From the NCBI GenBank assembly GCA_003116995.1, contig BDSL01000003.1:1798001-1862000 (forward strand): a stretch of 64,000 nt of DNA, in the 5' to 3' direction. Under the pieces are notes generated by a model, which searched no databases, had not been told where the DNA came from, and worked only from the letters and a program-made list of their open reading frames with translations. This DNA comes from Yamagishiella unicocca. Its lineage: Eukaryota; Chlorophyta; Chlorophyceae; Chlamydomonadales; Volvocaceae. Shown here in pieces: positions 1 through 12,152 of this stretch (within the stretch, counting starts at the first letter, position 1; each line of letters starts with the position of its first letter). Position numbers and translations under genes: made by a program.

Positions 1-778
1 GCCGCACTGGTGTCTCTGGCTCTGTTCGGCGCCTACGTGACTCGCGCCAAGATTGACATGATCCACTCGTCCATCCTGGACCCGCGGGTCAGTATGGCGG
101 TGCTCGGGCCTGATTTAGTTGCGGCGTAGCAACTGACACAGCACCGAAATCCTAGTTACTGCGTGGGTTTCTTGCTGTGCTCATCCTCTTGCGCTGGTAG
201 TCCATTCGATGGCCGATGTTGAAAATCTTTTTGGTGGCACCACAGGTTTTCTCTGGCCTGCTGCTGGGCGCTATGCTTCCCTACTGGTTCAGCGCCATGA
301 CCATGAAGTCTGTGGGCAAGGCCGCCTTGGCCATGGTGCAGGAGGTCCGTCGCCAGTTCAACACGATCGCCGGTAGGTGGCGGGGAAAACGGTCGCGGTT
401 CCGTGTCGATCACACGGCTTTCTGTCCACCCCTTTATCGACACATTAACCCTGGTTTTTCAAATGCGGATAACGTGGAGTAAGTCGCCATGTCCTGCGAT
501 TACTCGCATCCTCTCGCGGATGTGCTTGTGCTGACTCTCCCCTTGCGTGCCGTTAATCTGGTTAATCACAGGTCTGATGGAGGGCACCACTCGCCCCGAC
601 TACAAGCGCTGCGTCGCCATCTCCACCCAGGCTGCTATCACCGAGATGGTGGCCCCCGGTGCGCTGGTTATGCTCACGCCCGTTGTGGTCGGCGCCTTGT
701 TCGGTACCCAGTGCCTGGCGGGTGTCCTGGCTGGCAGCCTGGTCAGCGGTGTGCAGCTTGCCATTTCCATGTCCAACA

Positions 779-809
<31 letters not shown>

Positions 810-1246
810 TATTGAGGTGAGGGCGAAGCCCATCGGTGGTGCTGGCAAAACGGGGAGAGCCGTCCGGAGGTTTGCGGCTAGGGACAGGCGCCGACGCGAA
901 TCGATGTTTGCGCGGACGGAGAGGCCGTACTTGCGCTTTTGCTATGAAGGATTGTGGATTGCTTGCTTGTCCTCGGAATAGTTTTCACGAGCCTTCCCCC
1001 CTCCCTCATATTTGCCAGGCTGGCGCGACCGAGCACGCTCGCGAGCTGGGCGGCAAGGGTAGCGACTGCCACAAGGCCGCCGTCATTGGTGACACCGTCG
1101 GCGACCCGCTGAAGGACACCTCGGGCCCCTCGCTCAACATCCTGATCAAGCTCATGGCTGTCGAGTCGCTGGTGTTCGCGCCCTTCTTCTACAACTGCGC
1201 CCACGGCCAGGGTCTCATTTTCAGCTTCTTCGGCCTCGCTCAATAA
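1..1246 (+). CDS. AVP1: Proton-translocating pyrophosphatase (V-PPase), 3' part
   Basis: Hydrolyses pyrophosphate and pumps protons into vacuoles or acidocalcisomes. Exons read as 1-87, 246-372, 572-816 and 1019-1246, with phases that join cleanly (229 codons including the TAA stop). The visible part has the membrane segment around [20 protein letters not shown], then [33 protein letters not shown], and the conserved acidic C-terminal block [17 protein letters not shown] followed by the last hydrophobic helix. These match plant and algal type H+-PPases almost residue for residue. The 5' end lies outside the window, so the residue that decides potassium dependence cannot be seen. The protein ends in FGLAQ. 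The next gene is on the opposite strand and converges on this one. Confidence 0.95.
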
Positions 1247-4200
1247 AGCAATGCCAGTGCATAACGCCAACCCGCGTGTGCATCTGACATCCTGTTGTGG
1301 CTAGCCTCGTCGAAGGGCCAATCTTGGAACCTATCTGTCTCTTCGTTGTTTGCTGCTTACGTTTGTATGCCCACGCCGCTCGTGGCTGTTCGCGCCTTGC
1401 TAGCTGCAAGATGAAGAGCGGCGTGGGAGCAACGTGCACATAATTCCTTAAGTGAGACTGGGGAGGTCGTGCGGTGATGGCGAAGTAGGCGCTGCCGTTG
1501 CTTGCCGGTGCATGCTGGGGTCCAGTGGACTGTTGGGTGCCTTCACATGGATCCGTTTCCGGACGGCGTGAAAGTGGACACACAGCCCTCCTGCGTGAAG
1601 ATGGGGGATGGGCGAAGTAGGGATGTCGGTATACATGGAAGTGTATGCGAGTTAATTGATTGCACAAACCAAGTCACCTTGGTAATGCACACGCAAGAGT
1701 AGGATGCAGGGCGCGTTGCTGCTGAATGATTAAAGCAGGTCCCCCGATCTGCTTGTTTGTCCATCGTCGTTTTGGATGTCGAGTCCGTGGTGTCAATTTA
1801 GTTTCGTGTTATTTTCGGAGCGGTCATCTACTGACCACTAGGCCGCGACTTCTGTTCAAGCACATGAGGAAAGGCTTAAGTTTTGACGGGATCTCACTTG
1901 CTGAACAAGTCGTACGCTCTGGGTGAGATATGAGTCGTCGCGCCGTGGCACGCCCACCCGGGTAATATTCTTTTAAGAGAACCAAGCCAAAATCCAAATC
2001 CTTCCGCAAGACAGATTATTATAGGAAAGGATGCATGCACTGAATGCACTTGCACGGTGGCGAGACATATGGTGATACACTGATACTGGCCCAGTATGTT
2101 GTATGTTGTTACAAGCTGAGGCTTGTGTGGTTCAGACGAGCCGAGAGGCTCATGATACTGGCCCAGTATGCCATGTGTCTGTCACTTTCATGATGGTACG
2201 GCAACTGAGATCTGCATTTACCATGCCGCGACACAATACCGGCGTCAGGCCTGGCACTCCGCCGTACTAGCGGCCACCTGATCGCTGAAGAGATAAAAAG
2301 AGAATGCTCGAGTAGGTGGGATTTAAAGTCAGATGCTGATAAAGCAGCGCCGAACTTACTACCGGGGACGTCGTACACGATCACAATGTCGTACAGCCTC
2401 CGGGAGTTGTATCAAGCCGCAGCTGCTGCATGTCGTACCAGCGATGTGTTGATCTTGAGTAGGCTGGCTGAGTGATACCGCGGATTTTATGGATCGGAGC
2501 CATCACAGGACATTGGTGCTGATCTCGTGATGGGGCGCTGCAAATATTTCTTTCTAGGCATCATGCCTTGGAAGCTGTGGCCCAAACCCGCCTGCTTCCC
2601 GGACCTGACGCTACGCAGAGCGCTCGCCCTCACCCTCAGCGCACCAACGAACCCAGCAAGCTTGTCAGGACGGGCAACAACCCATTCGGCTGTCAGCCTT
2701 CGAGCACCAGTACGACTCGAGTCGTACCGGTGCTCATAATGCCTCCTGCGCCGGTGAAATGTACGTGCTTGCAACGGCGTGCCAACCTCGCATAAGATAA
2801 ACACGAAGTATCAACTTCATATTCGAACGCACGTCGCGTGTACCTCGTGTGTGCTCATTGTGCAGAACTCGGCGCGAGTGAAGCTGCACTGCCTGCATCT
2901 TTCCTAATGAGTACCCTTCGCCGCTCGCAGGCCCCCGCTGATGTACCGAACTCCAAAGGTGGATCTTGGTACTTCGCGTCTACACGTTTTGACGCAGATT
3001 GCCGTAATTACAGCACTTCGCCCTGGATCCAAACGATCAGCAAAGCAGGACAGCTCAAGGTGAAAACAAGACGATATCAACGCGGACGGTCAACGAAACT
3101 ATGCCATATCAAGGGCAAACATCTTCCAGAAAATAAAAACCGTTGCCGAATGAACCTTTTGTGCTTAACTCAATCAGATGCACCAGGGGCCATTACTCAC
3201 GACAGGAACATGGACAGCACAAAGCAGAAGCCGACCGCCAACAGAGGGCGCCATATGGGCGCAAACCGAATTCAACTCCTACGAAATGTTGCGGAAAGAC
3301 CTGCGTGTTCGACATCCTGCTAATCGCAACAACGCCGTGTTCGCCTGCGCCCATTCGACGCTCCCAGGCCCATTCTCATCAGGGGCGGCAGACATAACGT
3401 ACACACGTTGGGGCACCAAAACAATGCTGTTACGCGGCGGCCGGAAACCGGCCCCGCTTGGGATATGATCTTCAGGAATAAAACCGACACCACAACTCCA
3501 CTCTCGCACCGCAATCCTAACGCCAACGTACCGCAGACACTGACCCGCCGGCCAAGGCCCGGCAGCGTCATCCTCGCAGCACAATACGACGTGTACGCCA
3601 CGGCCGTTTCTCAGCTGCGGAGCAGGCTACCCGCGCCACTGCCTCCACTGGCCACCTGGGTACCTGGGTCACCCGACAGCTGGCACGTGTCATACAACCG
3701 AATCACCTCCGTCCCTGATATGCGCGGAATCTCAAAACTTCAGGAGCGATAAGACGGTGTTCTCCGCACCGAGGGGCAATACCCCGGTACTTAATGTACA
3801 AAATGATAAAAGCGCACCACAGCAATTCCCACCGGAGCCAATTAACCGGTGCTGCGTTCCAGAGCGGGGTGTCTTTGGGCTTCCGGTGTTTCCGAACGTA
3901 CGGAAGCTGACATAAGGCAGAGGTTGTAAACGGCCTTTCATAAAATCTGTCAGAACCTCCCAGTAGCACGGTAGTCCACGCCCGCCCACCGCCCCTGCCA
4001 GCTCTAAAGGCGTGACATGGTGTCGTAGTGGCACAGGCACTTAGTTCGCCACGTCTCCAACCACAACTAAATGCATTCAAGCGCAATTGTTCACTGCTCG
4101 TACCGCGCCGGCGCCCCCCCCCCTTCGCGTACAGAAACGGTCTGTAGTATGGCATCCAGATACGAGAAGATCCGGATCAACGTCAAAGAGACCGTATAAA

Positions 4201-4639
4201 AGAGGCCGCATAGGGCCCAAAGGACGAGCGGACGAGCGCGCAGAGAAGTCGGTGGTCAGGCCTGGGTGCCGATACATGTGTTGTTTTTGCCGTACAGGCA
4301 ACGAACAACTGTCGTCACGGGGTCAAAGTTCGCCTGGGGCGCCGGCGAGCCGTCGCGTCCTCACCCTCCCCTCCGTGCGCCTGTCGGCATATGGCGCAGC
4401 GGGGCGGATGACTCCCTTGCCGCGCTGATACACGCGAAGGCATGGCGAGAGAAGCAAGCCGGCAGAGTCACATTTCAGTGCACCTCAGTGCACCGCCGGC
4501 GTTGATCCCATCCGCCGGCCACACGCTTAGTCGTGCCAAACGGCCATGTGTGCCGGGCCTCTCCTGGGGTCCTGGGGTCCAAGGGCTCCCCAGCCTTCAA
4601 CCTGGAAGTCGCTCGGAGGTCGGAGGCTACGCGACTACA
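1247..4639. other. Intergenic region between V-PPase and CBM20 gene A
   Basis: No gene was recognised. Reading frames here are short and show no family motifs or plausible exon chains. The left part should hold the V-PPase 3' UTR and the right part the 3' UTR of gene A. Contents seen: a 17-bp near-palindrome repeated at 2082-2098 and 2154-2170, a 34-bp inverted repeat at 2702-2735, a TGTAA at 3925-3929 on the + strand, and its complement at 3008-3012 for the - strand. AT content is higher than in the exons. Confidence 0.6.
2702..2735. repeat. 34-bp near-perfect palindrome
   Basis: The two 17-base arms around the central CTCGAG (2716-2721) pair with a single mismatch (A at 2709 against C at 2728). 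There is no loop, so it could form a cruciform or serve as a symmetric protein-binding site. No flanking gene uses it in an obvious way. Confidence 0.8.
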
Positions 4640-7600
4640 TTACATCTTGGCGTACTGCACCTCACGGACGCGCGTCTCGCTGCGCCGTCGCACCGCCGCG
4701 TCAAACTCGCCGCTGGCCGACAGCGACTTCGCCGCCTCAATTTTCTGCAGCGTGCGGTCGAACAAAGTCCTGTGGCGGGAGGGGTACGGGGCGGAGGTGT
4801 ACGGGAGGGGGATAAGAGGGGGAGACTGCTGCTTAGGAACCTTTCCCGGTTCCTTCAACCACGCCTCAGTACCGCCTCAGTATCGCCACACCACCAGATA
4901 TCAGCAAAGCGTGAAGCCCAGTGTGAAGGGGCCACACCGTTTGCCGCCACCCCGCTCTGCACCAATGGACATGTTTGCGACCAGCCTCGACCAGCCACGC
5001 ACCTGGCCCTCTCCAGCTGCGCCTCCAGGGCAACCAGCTCCGGCTTGGTGGCGTCGAAGGCTCGGCTGGTGGACGCCAGCTTGAGCTCCATCCGCTCTAC
5101 CTCGGGCGCCAGGGCCTCGTAGGCACGCTTGGCTGCGTCCAGCTGCTTCGACAGGCCGGACAGCTCGCGCTTGGCGGCCTCGCAGAGCTGGGGAATACCC
5201 ACCGGGGCGGCGCGGCAGCAGGGTGCTTAAATAAAACGTGAAATGTGAAAATATTTACACGGTAGTACACTACGGGGCGTATAAGCATGCGCGTAAGTAC
5301 GTATCTTACGGCGAGGAAAACAAGCCGTTGTCGATATAGGACACGGAGCGACGAGTAGTGGAGTCGGCACGAGGTCGCCGCCCGTCAAAGGGGGTCCTGG
5401 CTTCGTGTCCTGAAGCGAGCCATCCTCACCTGTCGTGTCACGCCCACTGACCCTCCCAGCTCGCGAGCCTCCTTCTTGGTGGTCTCGTACAGTCGCCGGG
5501 TGGTCTGGAGCTGCTCCGCCAGCTGCACCATCTCGAAGCGGCCGTGGCTCTTGTCCAGAGACTGCGGGTCGGCGAGCAGGTGCGAGCAGGTGCGAGCAGG
5601 TGGAGCACGACGTACGTCACGAAACGCTGGCACGTGTTGAGAGAGGCAGCCAAGGACGGCGACGACGAAAGCGCCAGATACATGTAGGCAACAACGGGGC
5701 CGCCCTATCGCAGCATCGGCCGTCAGTGGCGCATCTGCACGCGTCGCCGTCCTGAAGCCATCCCTCCCTGGCTCTGCCTTCGGCAACTATGATCTCCCAT
5801 CCGCCATCCAGCGATTCCCCATCCCCCATTTAGCTGTCCCCCTCCCTCCGCACCTTGACCTCCACCTCCAGATGCCGCAGGTGCTCCTGGCTGTCCGACA
5901 TCGCCTTGCGCGCGTCGTCTCTCTCGCGGCGCAGGCCGTCCAGCTGGGTCGAGGTGGCGGCCAGCTGCTGCCGCAGCAGCTGCACCACCTGCGGCGACGG
6001 AGGCAGCAGGCCGCAGATGAGGCCACATGAGGGGGGACATGAGCGCGGACAGAAACAGCCCACAAGCACCGTAGCTTAAGCCCCATGTCAACATCGCCAA
6101 GCCGCCCCACCACTACCCTACGCGCACCGCACAAGCTTACGCCTCCTACACAGGTGCCCGGGGAAGCTGACTTGGCTCACCCAAGCCCACGCAACTAACC
6201 GGCGTGTGACGCGCCCGTTTTGTGGGGAGTGCCTCAACAGCCAGATAGTGCGCAGCCCCGTTCCGCAGCAGCCGCTCCCATCACCCCCACGCCGCATCCT
6301 GGCCCCACGGCAGCGCCGACCCACCGCCACCATGGCACCCACCTGTGGGTTGCTGGCCGAGGCGGCGCTGCTGAGGCGGTCAACCTCCAGGCAGTGCGTG
6401 GCGGGCTCCCCCCAGTAGGCGGTGACCATGACGGGCTTGGCGCCGCCGTTGCGCCGCTCCAGGGAGCGGTTCTCACCCTGCTCCCAGACCTGCGCCTCGC
6501 CGCTCACCGTGTCGACCACCACCACCTAGGGAACGCACCGGAAAACACACCGCAGGGGGAGCGAGGGGGAGAGGGCACGGTGAGCCGCGCGCAAAAGGGG
6601 GGTGGGGATGCCGGTACCGGTATGATGGCACCCTCAACCGCGTCGATGTAGCCGTCATGACCCCTGCATCCGCCTTCCCCACCCCACACCCCACACAATG
6701 CTCTGCATCTCTACATCACTGACACAGCGTTCGTCCCCTGAAACTCTCCCAGTTGACGCTGCCGTACGGATTTACCCCGCGCGCCCTCCGTTACCCACCT
6801 TGGCCTGCAGGTCGCCGCCCAGGGGTAGCTCCGCCTGCGCCGTCCACATGGGCGACTCCTCGCCGGATCGCTCCAGGGGCAGACCGTTGGCGGGGTCCCA
6901 CTGCCCCAGCGCGGCGCTGCCGCCCACCAGCACCAGTGACTGCTCGGGCTTGAGCTTGGGGCCCGACTTTGGGATTAGCACAGTGACCTGAAGCAAGGGA
7001 GGAGAAGCAGCAGTCAGAACAGCACATGGCTTGCATGCAGGCGTGCACGCGACAGGACTGCCGTACGCAGGCCTCAAAACATCCGGTAATTTCGGTATGC
7101 TGGAGCCGTAACCAACACGGCAAGTTCCGCTGCCAGTCAGAGCGGTGGCACTGGCAGCGCAATTATCCCCTCTACCAGGAGGACTACAGCCGCTGTGTGC
7201 TTAAGGAAATGGCCGAACCCAAACGAGGCATAAGAGTGTTCTAACGGGTCACCCACCCACCTGGCATTGCACCAGCGCGGGCTCCTCCTCCTCCTGCTCC
7301 TCCTGCACCGATTGCTCATCATCCCAGGCGGCGATGCCGGGAATGACCGCAAAACGATCTGCGCGCCGACACAGAACCAGCATCGAGGAGGAACCGGCGG
7401 AGTTCATTTACGCGTCGAGGCCATTACCGGTGTGCGAAGCCAGGAGGAGTACTCCGCGACCCGAACAACAACAAGCCAATGACCGACACTCCCAAACAAC
7501 GCACGGGAAATCGTGTCCAGCACACTTCCAGTCTGCGGTGGCCCCCAGAGAAAGCTAAAGCTAAATAGGAGCGTCGCGGAGCGCAGCAGCTGGAGCCTAA

Positions 7601-9166
7601 ACAGGAGCGTCAATTCGGACCCTTACCTTTCGAGGTTGCGTGCGCCAGAGCCTTCTTGACGCCCGCGATGATTGGGTTATCGTTGGTGCTGGGGGCGGCA
7701 GGGTGGCGGCCGTTGGTCGGCTTGCCGCTGACCAGCCCCGCTCCTGTGCGTCGCGTCGAGTTGGCCAGGACCTGGGTGCAGTCCGGGAAGCCCCAGTGGC
7801 ATAGGACGGTGTAGCCCGCCGCGCGGCCAGCGAGGGAGGACGGCGCCAGCAGCAGCTCGCGGTCGGTCTCTGAGCAGACGAAGGGGAGTGGCGGCAGGGT
7901 TACAATGAGCAGCACATGTTGAGGATGGAGGTCCTGTTGTGCGACCGCAGATCGGATATTTGCGCGCGAAGCGCCATGCTTCTTACATAGCAGTCACGTG
8001 CTGTCTCGTTCCTTGCACCACAGGCGGACAGCGATGCTTTTCCAGATTTAACCAAAATTAGCGGTACGCTGTGCTGTCGGCGTGCCTTTCGCGGCGCCGC
8101 AGCCTCCCCCACGCAGCCCCCTCACCTGGCTCCCAAGCGGCGCTGTCGTTGGCGCCCAGAACCACCAGCTTGCAGGCGATGCTCGAGTGGATCGGCAGCT
8201 CCAGCTCAGCCACGTGGCTGTGGCCCTCGCACCACGTGAAGTTGACACCTGAGGACGCCCGTAAGGAACGCAAGGTTATTGGTACCAGCAGCAAGGTTTA
8301 GCGCCCACTGTGGAGATGGTCGTACAACAGGACTTGCGGTTACCCTGCCCAATGATGCTAAGAACTCGAAAACTACGGCCAATATGTACAAGAGTACAAC
8401 CCATCGTGCCGTATTTCGCACACTCACCCTTCTTGACGTCCCAGTTGCCGAGCGCCTCGCAGCTGCCCACCAGCACTAGCTGCTGGCCGTGGCTGGTGGG
8501 GTGGTACGGCACAACCACCTTGCAGGTGACGTTGAGCGCGCGGTCAATGCCGGCGGCGGCGGCAGCGGCCGCCGCCGGCGCCGCGGCGTGTACGGCAGCC
8601 ACTGGCGCCAGCCGGGTAGCACGCTGCCGCGGGGACACGATAAAAGCGCGGGAACGGTATGAGCAAAATGTCAGTGAAGTTATAGGTATCGTATGCCGTA
8701 CGCGGTATGCCGTACCGTGGGACATGGCTGGGTGCGGTTGCGAGATGCTCCCGACGAGTCATCTCACCTGGCAGGCAGCCTTGTGCGGAGCCAGGCTGGC
8801 GCTCCGTCCAGCGGTGTACTTGGGCGCTTGGTTGGCCTCGCGAACTGATTCCGTTGCGTTCCAAGGTGCAAGTGAGGAAGGAACAAATCGACGGGGCAGT
8901 CAGCGATGTTGCCGGCACAGGCTCGGAGGGGCCCTGAAGGGCTATAGGCCCTGAAGGGCTGTAGGCAGTCAGTTCTGGAAACGCCAATGGCCCGGCCCTA
9001 CTATGCCGATTTTAGGAGCGGTTTAGCGGCTGCAGCGGATGCGTATTGAATCTTATTTTCAGACAGTTCCCGCTACTGACAAGAGAAGCATTTCGGCGGC
9101 ACTTAGTGAGCGCAGTCGCCGAAACGTCGGCCACTCACCAACGTTCCGGTCAGACGACAGATGCAT
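4640..9166 (-). CDS. Gene A: tandem CBM20 plus coiled-coil protein (SAGA-like family)
   Basis: Predicted starch-binding protein of about 572 aa. Exons on the - strand in order: 9166-9139, 8844-8768, 8623-8428, 8248-8126, 7869-7627, 7358-7261, 6987-6799, 6525-6343, 5988-5854, 5561-5430, 5187-5003, 4769-4640. All phases join without a frame break. Residues 1-60 are rich in Ala, Ser and Arg with no acidic run, as in a chloroplast transit peptide. CBM20-1 (about 64-160) has LGNWDVKKG and WEPETDR. An acidic run of Glu/Gln (about 235-245) precedes CBM20-2 (256-345, with LGQWDPANG and WEQGENR). Both keep the two Trp positions that bind glucan in CBM20 domains. Residues 380-572 are heptad-like coiled coil. 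No W[R/K] Rubisco-binding motif is present. The start ATG (9166) was chosen because its phase-1 donor joins the next exon in frame; this first join is the least certain. The stop codon overlaps a TGTAA motif. Confidence 0.85.
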
Positions 9167-10670
9167 AGCTGGCGCGATAACGAGCCGATTCTGAGGCGCC
9201 GAAGCGTTCGTAGAACGCGGCACCGCGCGCCTGCAGGCGGACGACCATTGGGGCCGACGGCATGTTCCGTCTAGGGTTCAGGACCAGTGCCAACAATTCG
9301 GCGAATATGATTTCGATGGTAAACATTGAAAGCGCCCCCACAATGTCGATTGCACCGCGCACGTAAAGCACCACAGGATGGCGCCCGACGGTTGCCGATG
9401 CGCCAAGCCACCAACACCACCCAACAGGGCCCCGCCCCTGCAAGACCCACCGTTGCATTGCGCTTGTCATTTCCATAACAGAATAGAGCCGTTGAGGTTG
9501 TCGTGCGCGATAGAGCAGCGAATGGTCCCTCGTCGCCGACGCGCCAGGCAAGCCAAATGCTGCCTTTTGAAGGTGGATAATATGGAAATATGTATAATAT
9601 ATAGAGTTAGACTACTAAATGTATTCCGCCGAACAGTGGGCGTCGGGCGTTGAGTCGCTGTGAAGTGGAGGGTGTGGCAGTCGGCTCGTTGGCGCTATGG
9701 TGGAAGAAGGTCGCTGCCAGCGTAGGTAGTCGCTTTCAGTAGGTACCGATATGTATCTTTAACAGAGAACGTGTTAGTAGTCTGCCTCCACGTCGTTGTA
9801 GAACTTGCAGCGTTCGCTAGCCGAAGTGGCTGCGCTCACCTTAAATTGAAAGAATAGGTCGCTGGCAGCCTGTAGGCGCCGTGTGTGTGAATCCATATGG
9901 GTCGCGACGTCCATATGTTTGTCCGTCGTTCATAGTAGAATCCGCCTACCTTAGTTCAAAATCCCGACAGAATCGACAGCAGCGCGAGCCATTTTCGATT
10001 ACTTTGACGCCATTTAATCCCAGCATTCCGTGATTTCAGGCATTCGCGATCTCCGGGCTGGCTCCGACGCGAGCGCTGCCCAAGGCTGCGGGTTGCTGCT
10101 AGGGGTTGCTCCCCGTTAATGAAGTTTTGTGCGTTTTTCAGCACGCTTCCGACCTTTTAAGCACGCTGCATTCCTTTCTTAAAATACCATGATTGTGACC
10201 TTTAGGTCTTGTAGCAGAGCCTACCTCCCATCCAGTCATGCCCGCCCGGGTGTACGGAGCACTTGCACGCACTGGCAGGGACTGCTTTTGCCTCACGATG
10301 AGCGCATGATGCTAGCTGATAGCTGCTTCCGGATAGGCTTCCTCACGCTGAAGATGTCATGTTGTGAAAGGGGGTGTTTGGATTCTACGACGCACGAGGC
10401 CTACCAGCCCACGTGGGCTCATAATGTACTTTTGCACAGGCTTTTTCCTTGCCTCCCAGCAATCTGTCTCACTGCTGGTGCCCGACCAGGCCTTTGAAGG
10501 AAGCGGACGTTGTGCTCTGGTACTGGAGTCGCGTGAACTGTAGTAAGGGACGAAGCGTGCGCACCTATACGGAACTTCTCTCTGGCCTACGTCATCCCTA
10601 GTTACCCGCTGCACTGCAGCCGCCAACCGGCACACCAGCCACACGATGTACAAACATACACATACCCAAT

Positions 10671-10675
10671 TTACA
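10671..10675 (-). terminator. Candidate polyadenylation signal of gene B
   Basis: TGTAA on the - strand, the usual polyadenylation motif in Chlamydomonas relatives. It lies about 1.5 kb beyond the gene B stop, and no closer copy was seen, so the 3' UTR would be long. Confidence 0.3.
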
Positions 10676-11161
10676 AGTGTGCCCTTTCATAAAGCATTCT
10701 GGATCAGTGGGTGCAGCTCCTAGAAGCCACGGCGCCTCCAGGGGGGACGGACGGGTGTCAGCCGGCCACTCCACAACACAACCACACCCGCCGCGGTCCG
10801 GTGCGTCGTGCAACACGTGACAGCACCTCGCCACGAGCAACCAGCATGACTCAGAGCAAGTATATAACGAAGCCGTTCTCAATCCGAGGTGGCCATCACA
10901 CGGCCAAGGCCTCCAACGCCAACCCTGTCGCAAGCAGCTTCTCGCCGCAACAACCCAATACCGGCGTGTCACATTAGTACATAGGTCGTTACGGACGCCA
11001 ACCCGCGTCCACTAAGCGGTGCAGCCAGCCTTAAAGCACCGATGCTGTACTTCGAGGGCCGTGGCATGGCATGGGGGCCACAGGGCCCCCGTGCCGAGCC
11101 CCGGTCCCGCCTTAAAACGTTAAGAGAGCTTTTCGCAAAGCGAAATTATTCGACGAGACTG

Positions 11162-11229
11162 CTTACGGACAGGCCCCATACTTTGGGGGGCGTTCCTTAC
11201 GGACAGGCCCCATACTTTGGGGGGCGTTC
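11162..11229. repeat. 34-bp unit, two tandem copies
   Basis: The unit beginning CTTACGGACAGGCCCCATAC occurs twice back to back at 11162 and 11196, without visible differences. It contains a run of six G. It lies in the noncoding stretch between genes A and B. Confidence 0.9.
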
Positions 11230-12152
11230 CAGCACAAAAGTCTCCCAAATCACGTCTTCGTTCCAGCACTTCCTACCAAAATTTGAAAAATTGAGGTGGC
11301 GCCGTTGCAGCTGCCATGTGCTCTGGGTGCGCGACGACGTCGTCCGGCGTGTGCCAGCCATCTGTCGTGTTGGTCGCTGCAACCGCGAGAGCCGGGCTGG
11401 CAAGGGGGCCCCAAAACGACGCAATCCACGCCAGAAGAGCCAGATTTGAAAGCAATAATATTTCAACGCTCACACCTGCAAGCCGCCCACAATGCTTTTG
11501 CCAGGTAACAGCTATAATGTCGTATGCAATTTGAACCGCGTAGCCCTGCGGTGGAGACAACCAGACCAGCTTCTCAGAAGCTCCCCGAAGATCCGTCCAA
11601 GATGCGTGGAAAACGGGGAAGTTTCGATTTTTCAGCGCCCACGCCGCCCGCAGACGGTTTGTAGAGCCGGGTTGCCTCTCCGCCATGATCTCCGATGGCA
11701 GTGCCGTCCATCGGGGCCTTGTGGGGAGGCCCCAGCTGAGCATCGACACGGCACGCAACGCCCAACCAAACGGCCATAGATATCCGGCCTCGACTGTCCG
11801 GTCATGCCGCCGCACCCATGCCGGTGCGATTGGTCACGAGGTGAGGGTATGGCGCCACTTTGGACGCATACAGCTGTCCAAGACCCCAACGGGGCAGCCC
11901 TCACCCAGACCAAGGTCCCAGGTGCAGCGCCGCCCAAGCCGGCGGCACACCCAGTCGCCCCTGATTGCGTGGCCTGAAATCGGCTCGGGGATGCTATTCC
12001 AAGTGCCAAGACGTCACTTTGGCTGCGTCCAGATCGCTAACGACGGCGCTTCGGGCGCCGCGCAACGCGGCCCCCAGCAGTGGCACTTTCCAGCGGCATA
12101 ATACACGGCCCACGTGGCTGCCATGCAGCTGACTTGACGCTGCTGTGCAAGC

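Larger units (their letters stand above)
9167..12152. other. Region between genes A and B
   Basis: No gene was recognised. It should contain the promoter of gene A (left) and the 3' UTR of gene B (right), since both are on the - strand. Seen here: an AT-rich patch with TATA-like sequence near 9585-9605, a complement of TGTAA at 10671-10675 that could be the polyadenylation signal of gene B, and a 34-bp unit repeated twice in tandem at 11162-11229. A 180-codon open frame at 11273-11815 (-) has no recognisable family and was not called. Confidence 0.5.

Noticed and set aside
9150..9551. 133-codon frame upstream of gene A
   Set aside because: No family motif. It overlaps the proposed first exon of gene A in another frame and is probably 5' UTR or promoter.
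11273..11815. 180-codon open frame on the - strand between genes A and B
   Set aside because: No recognisable family, overlapping frames of similar length on both strands, and a place where the 3' UTR of gene B is expected. GC-rich DNA gives long chance frames.
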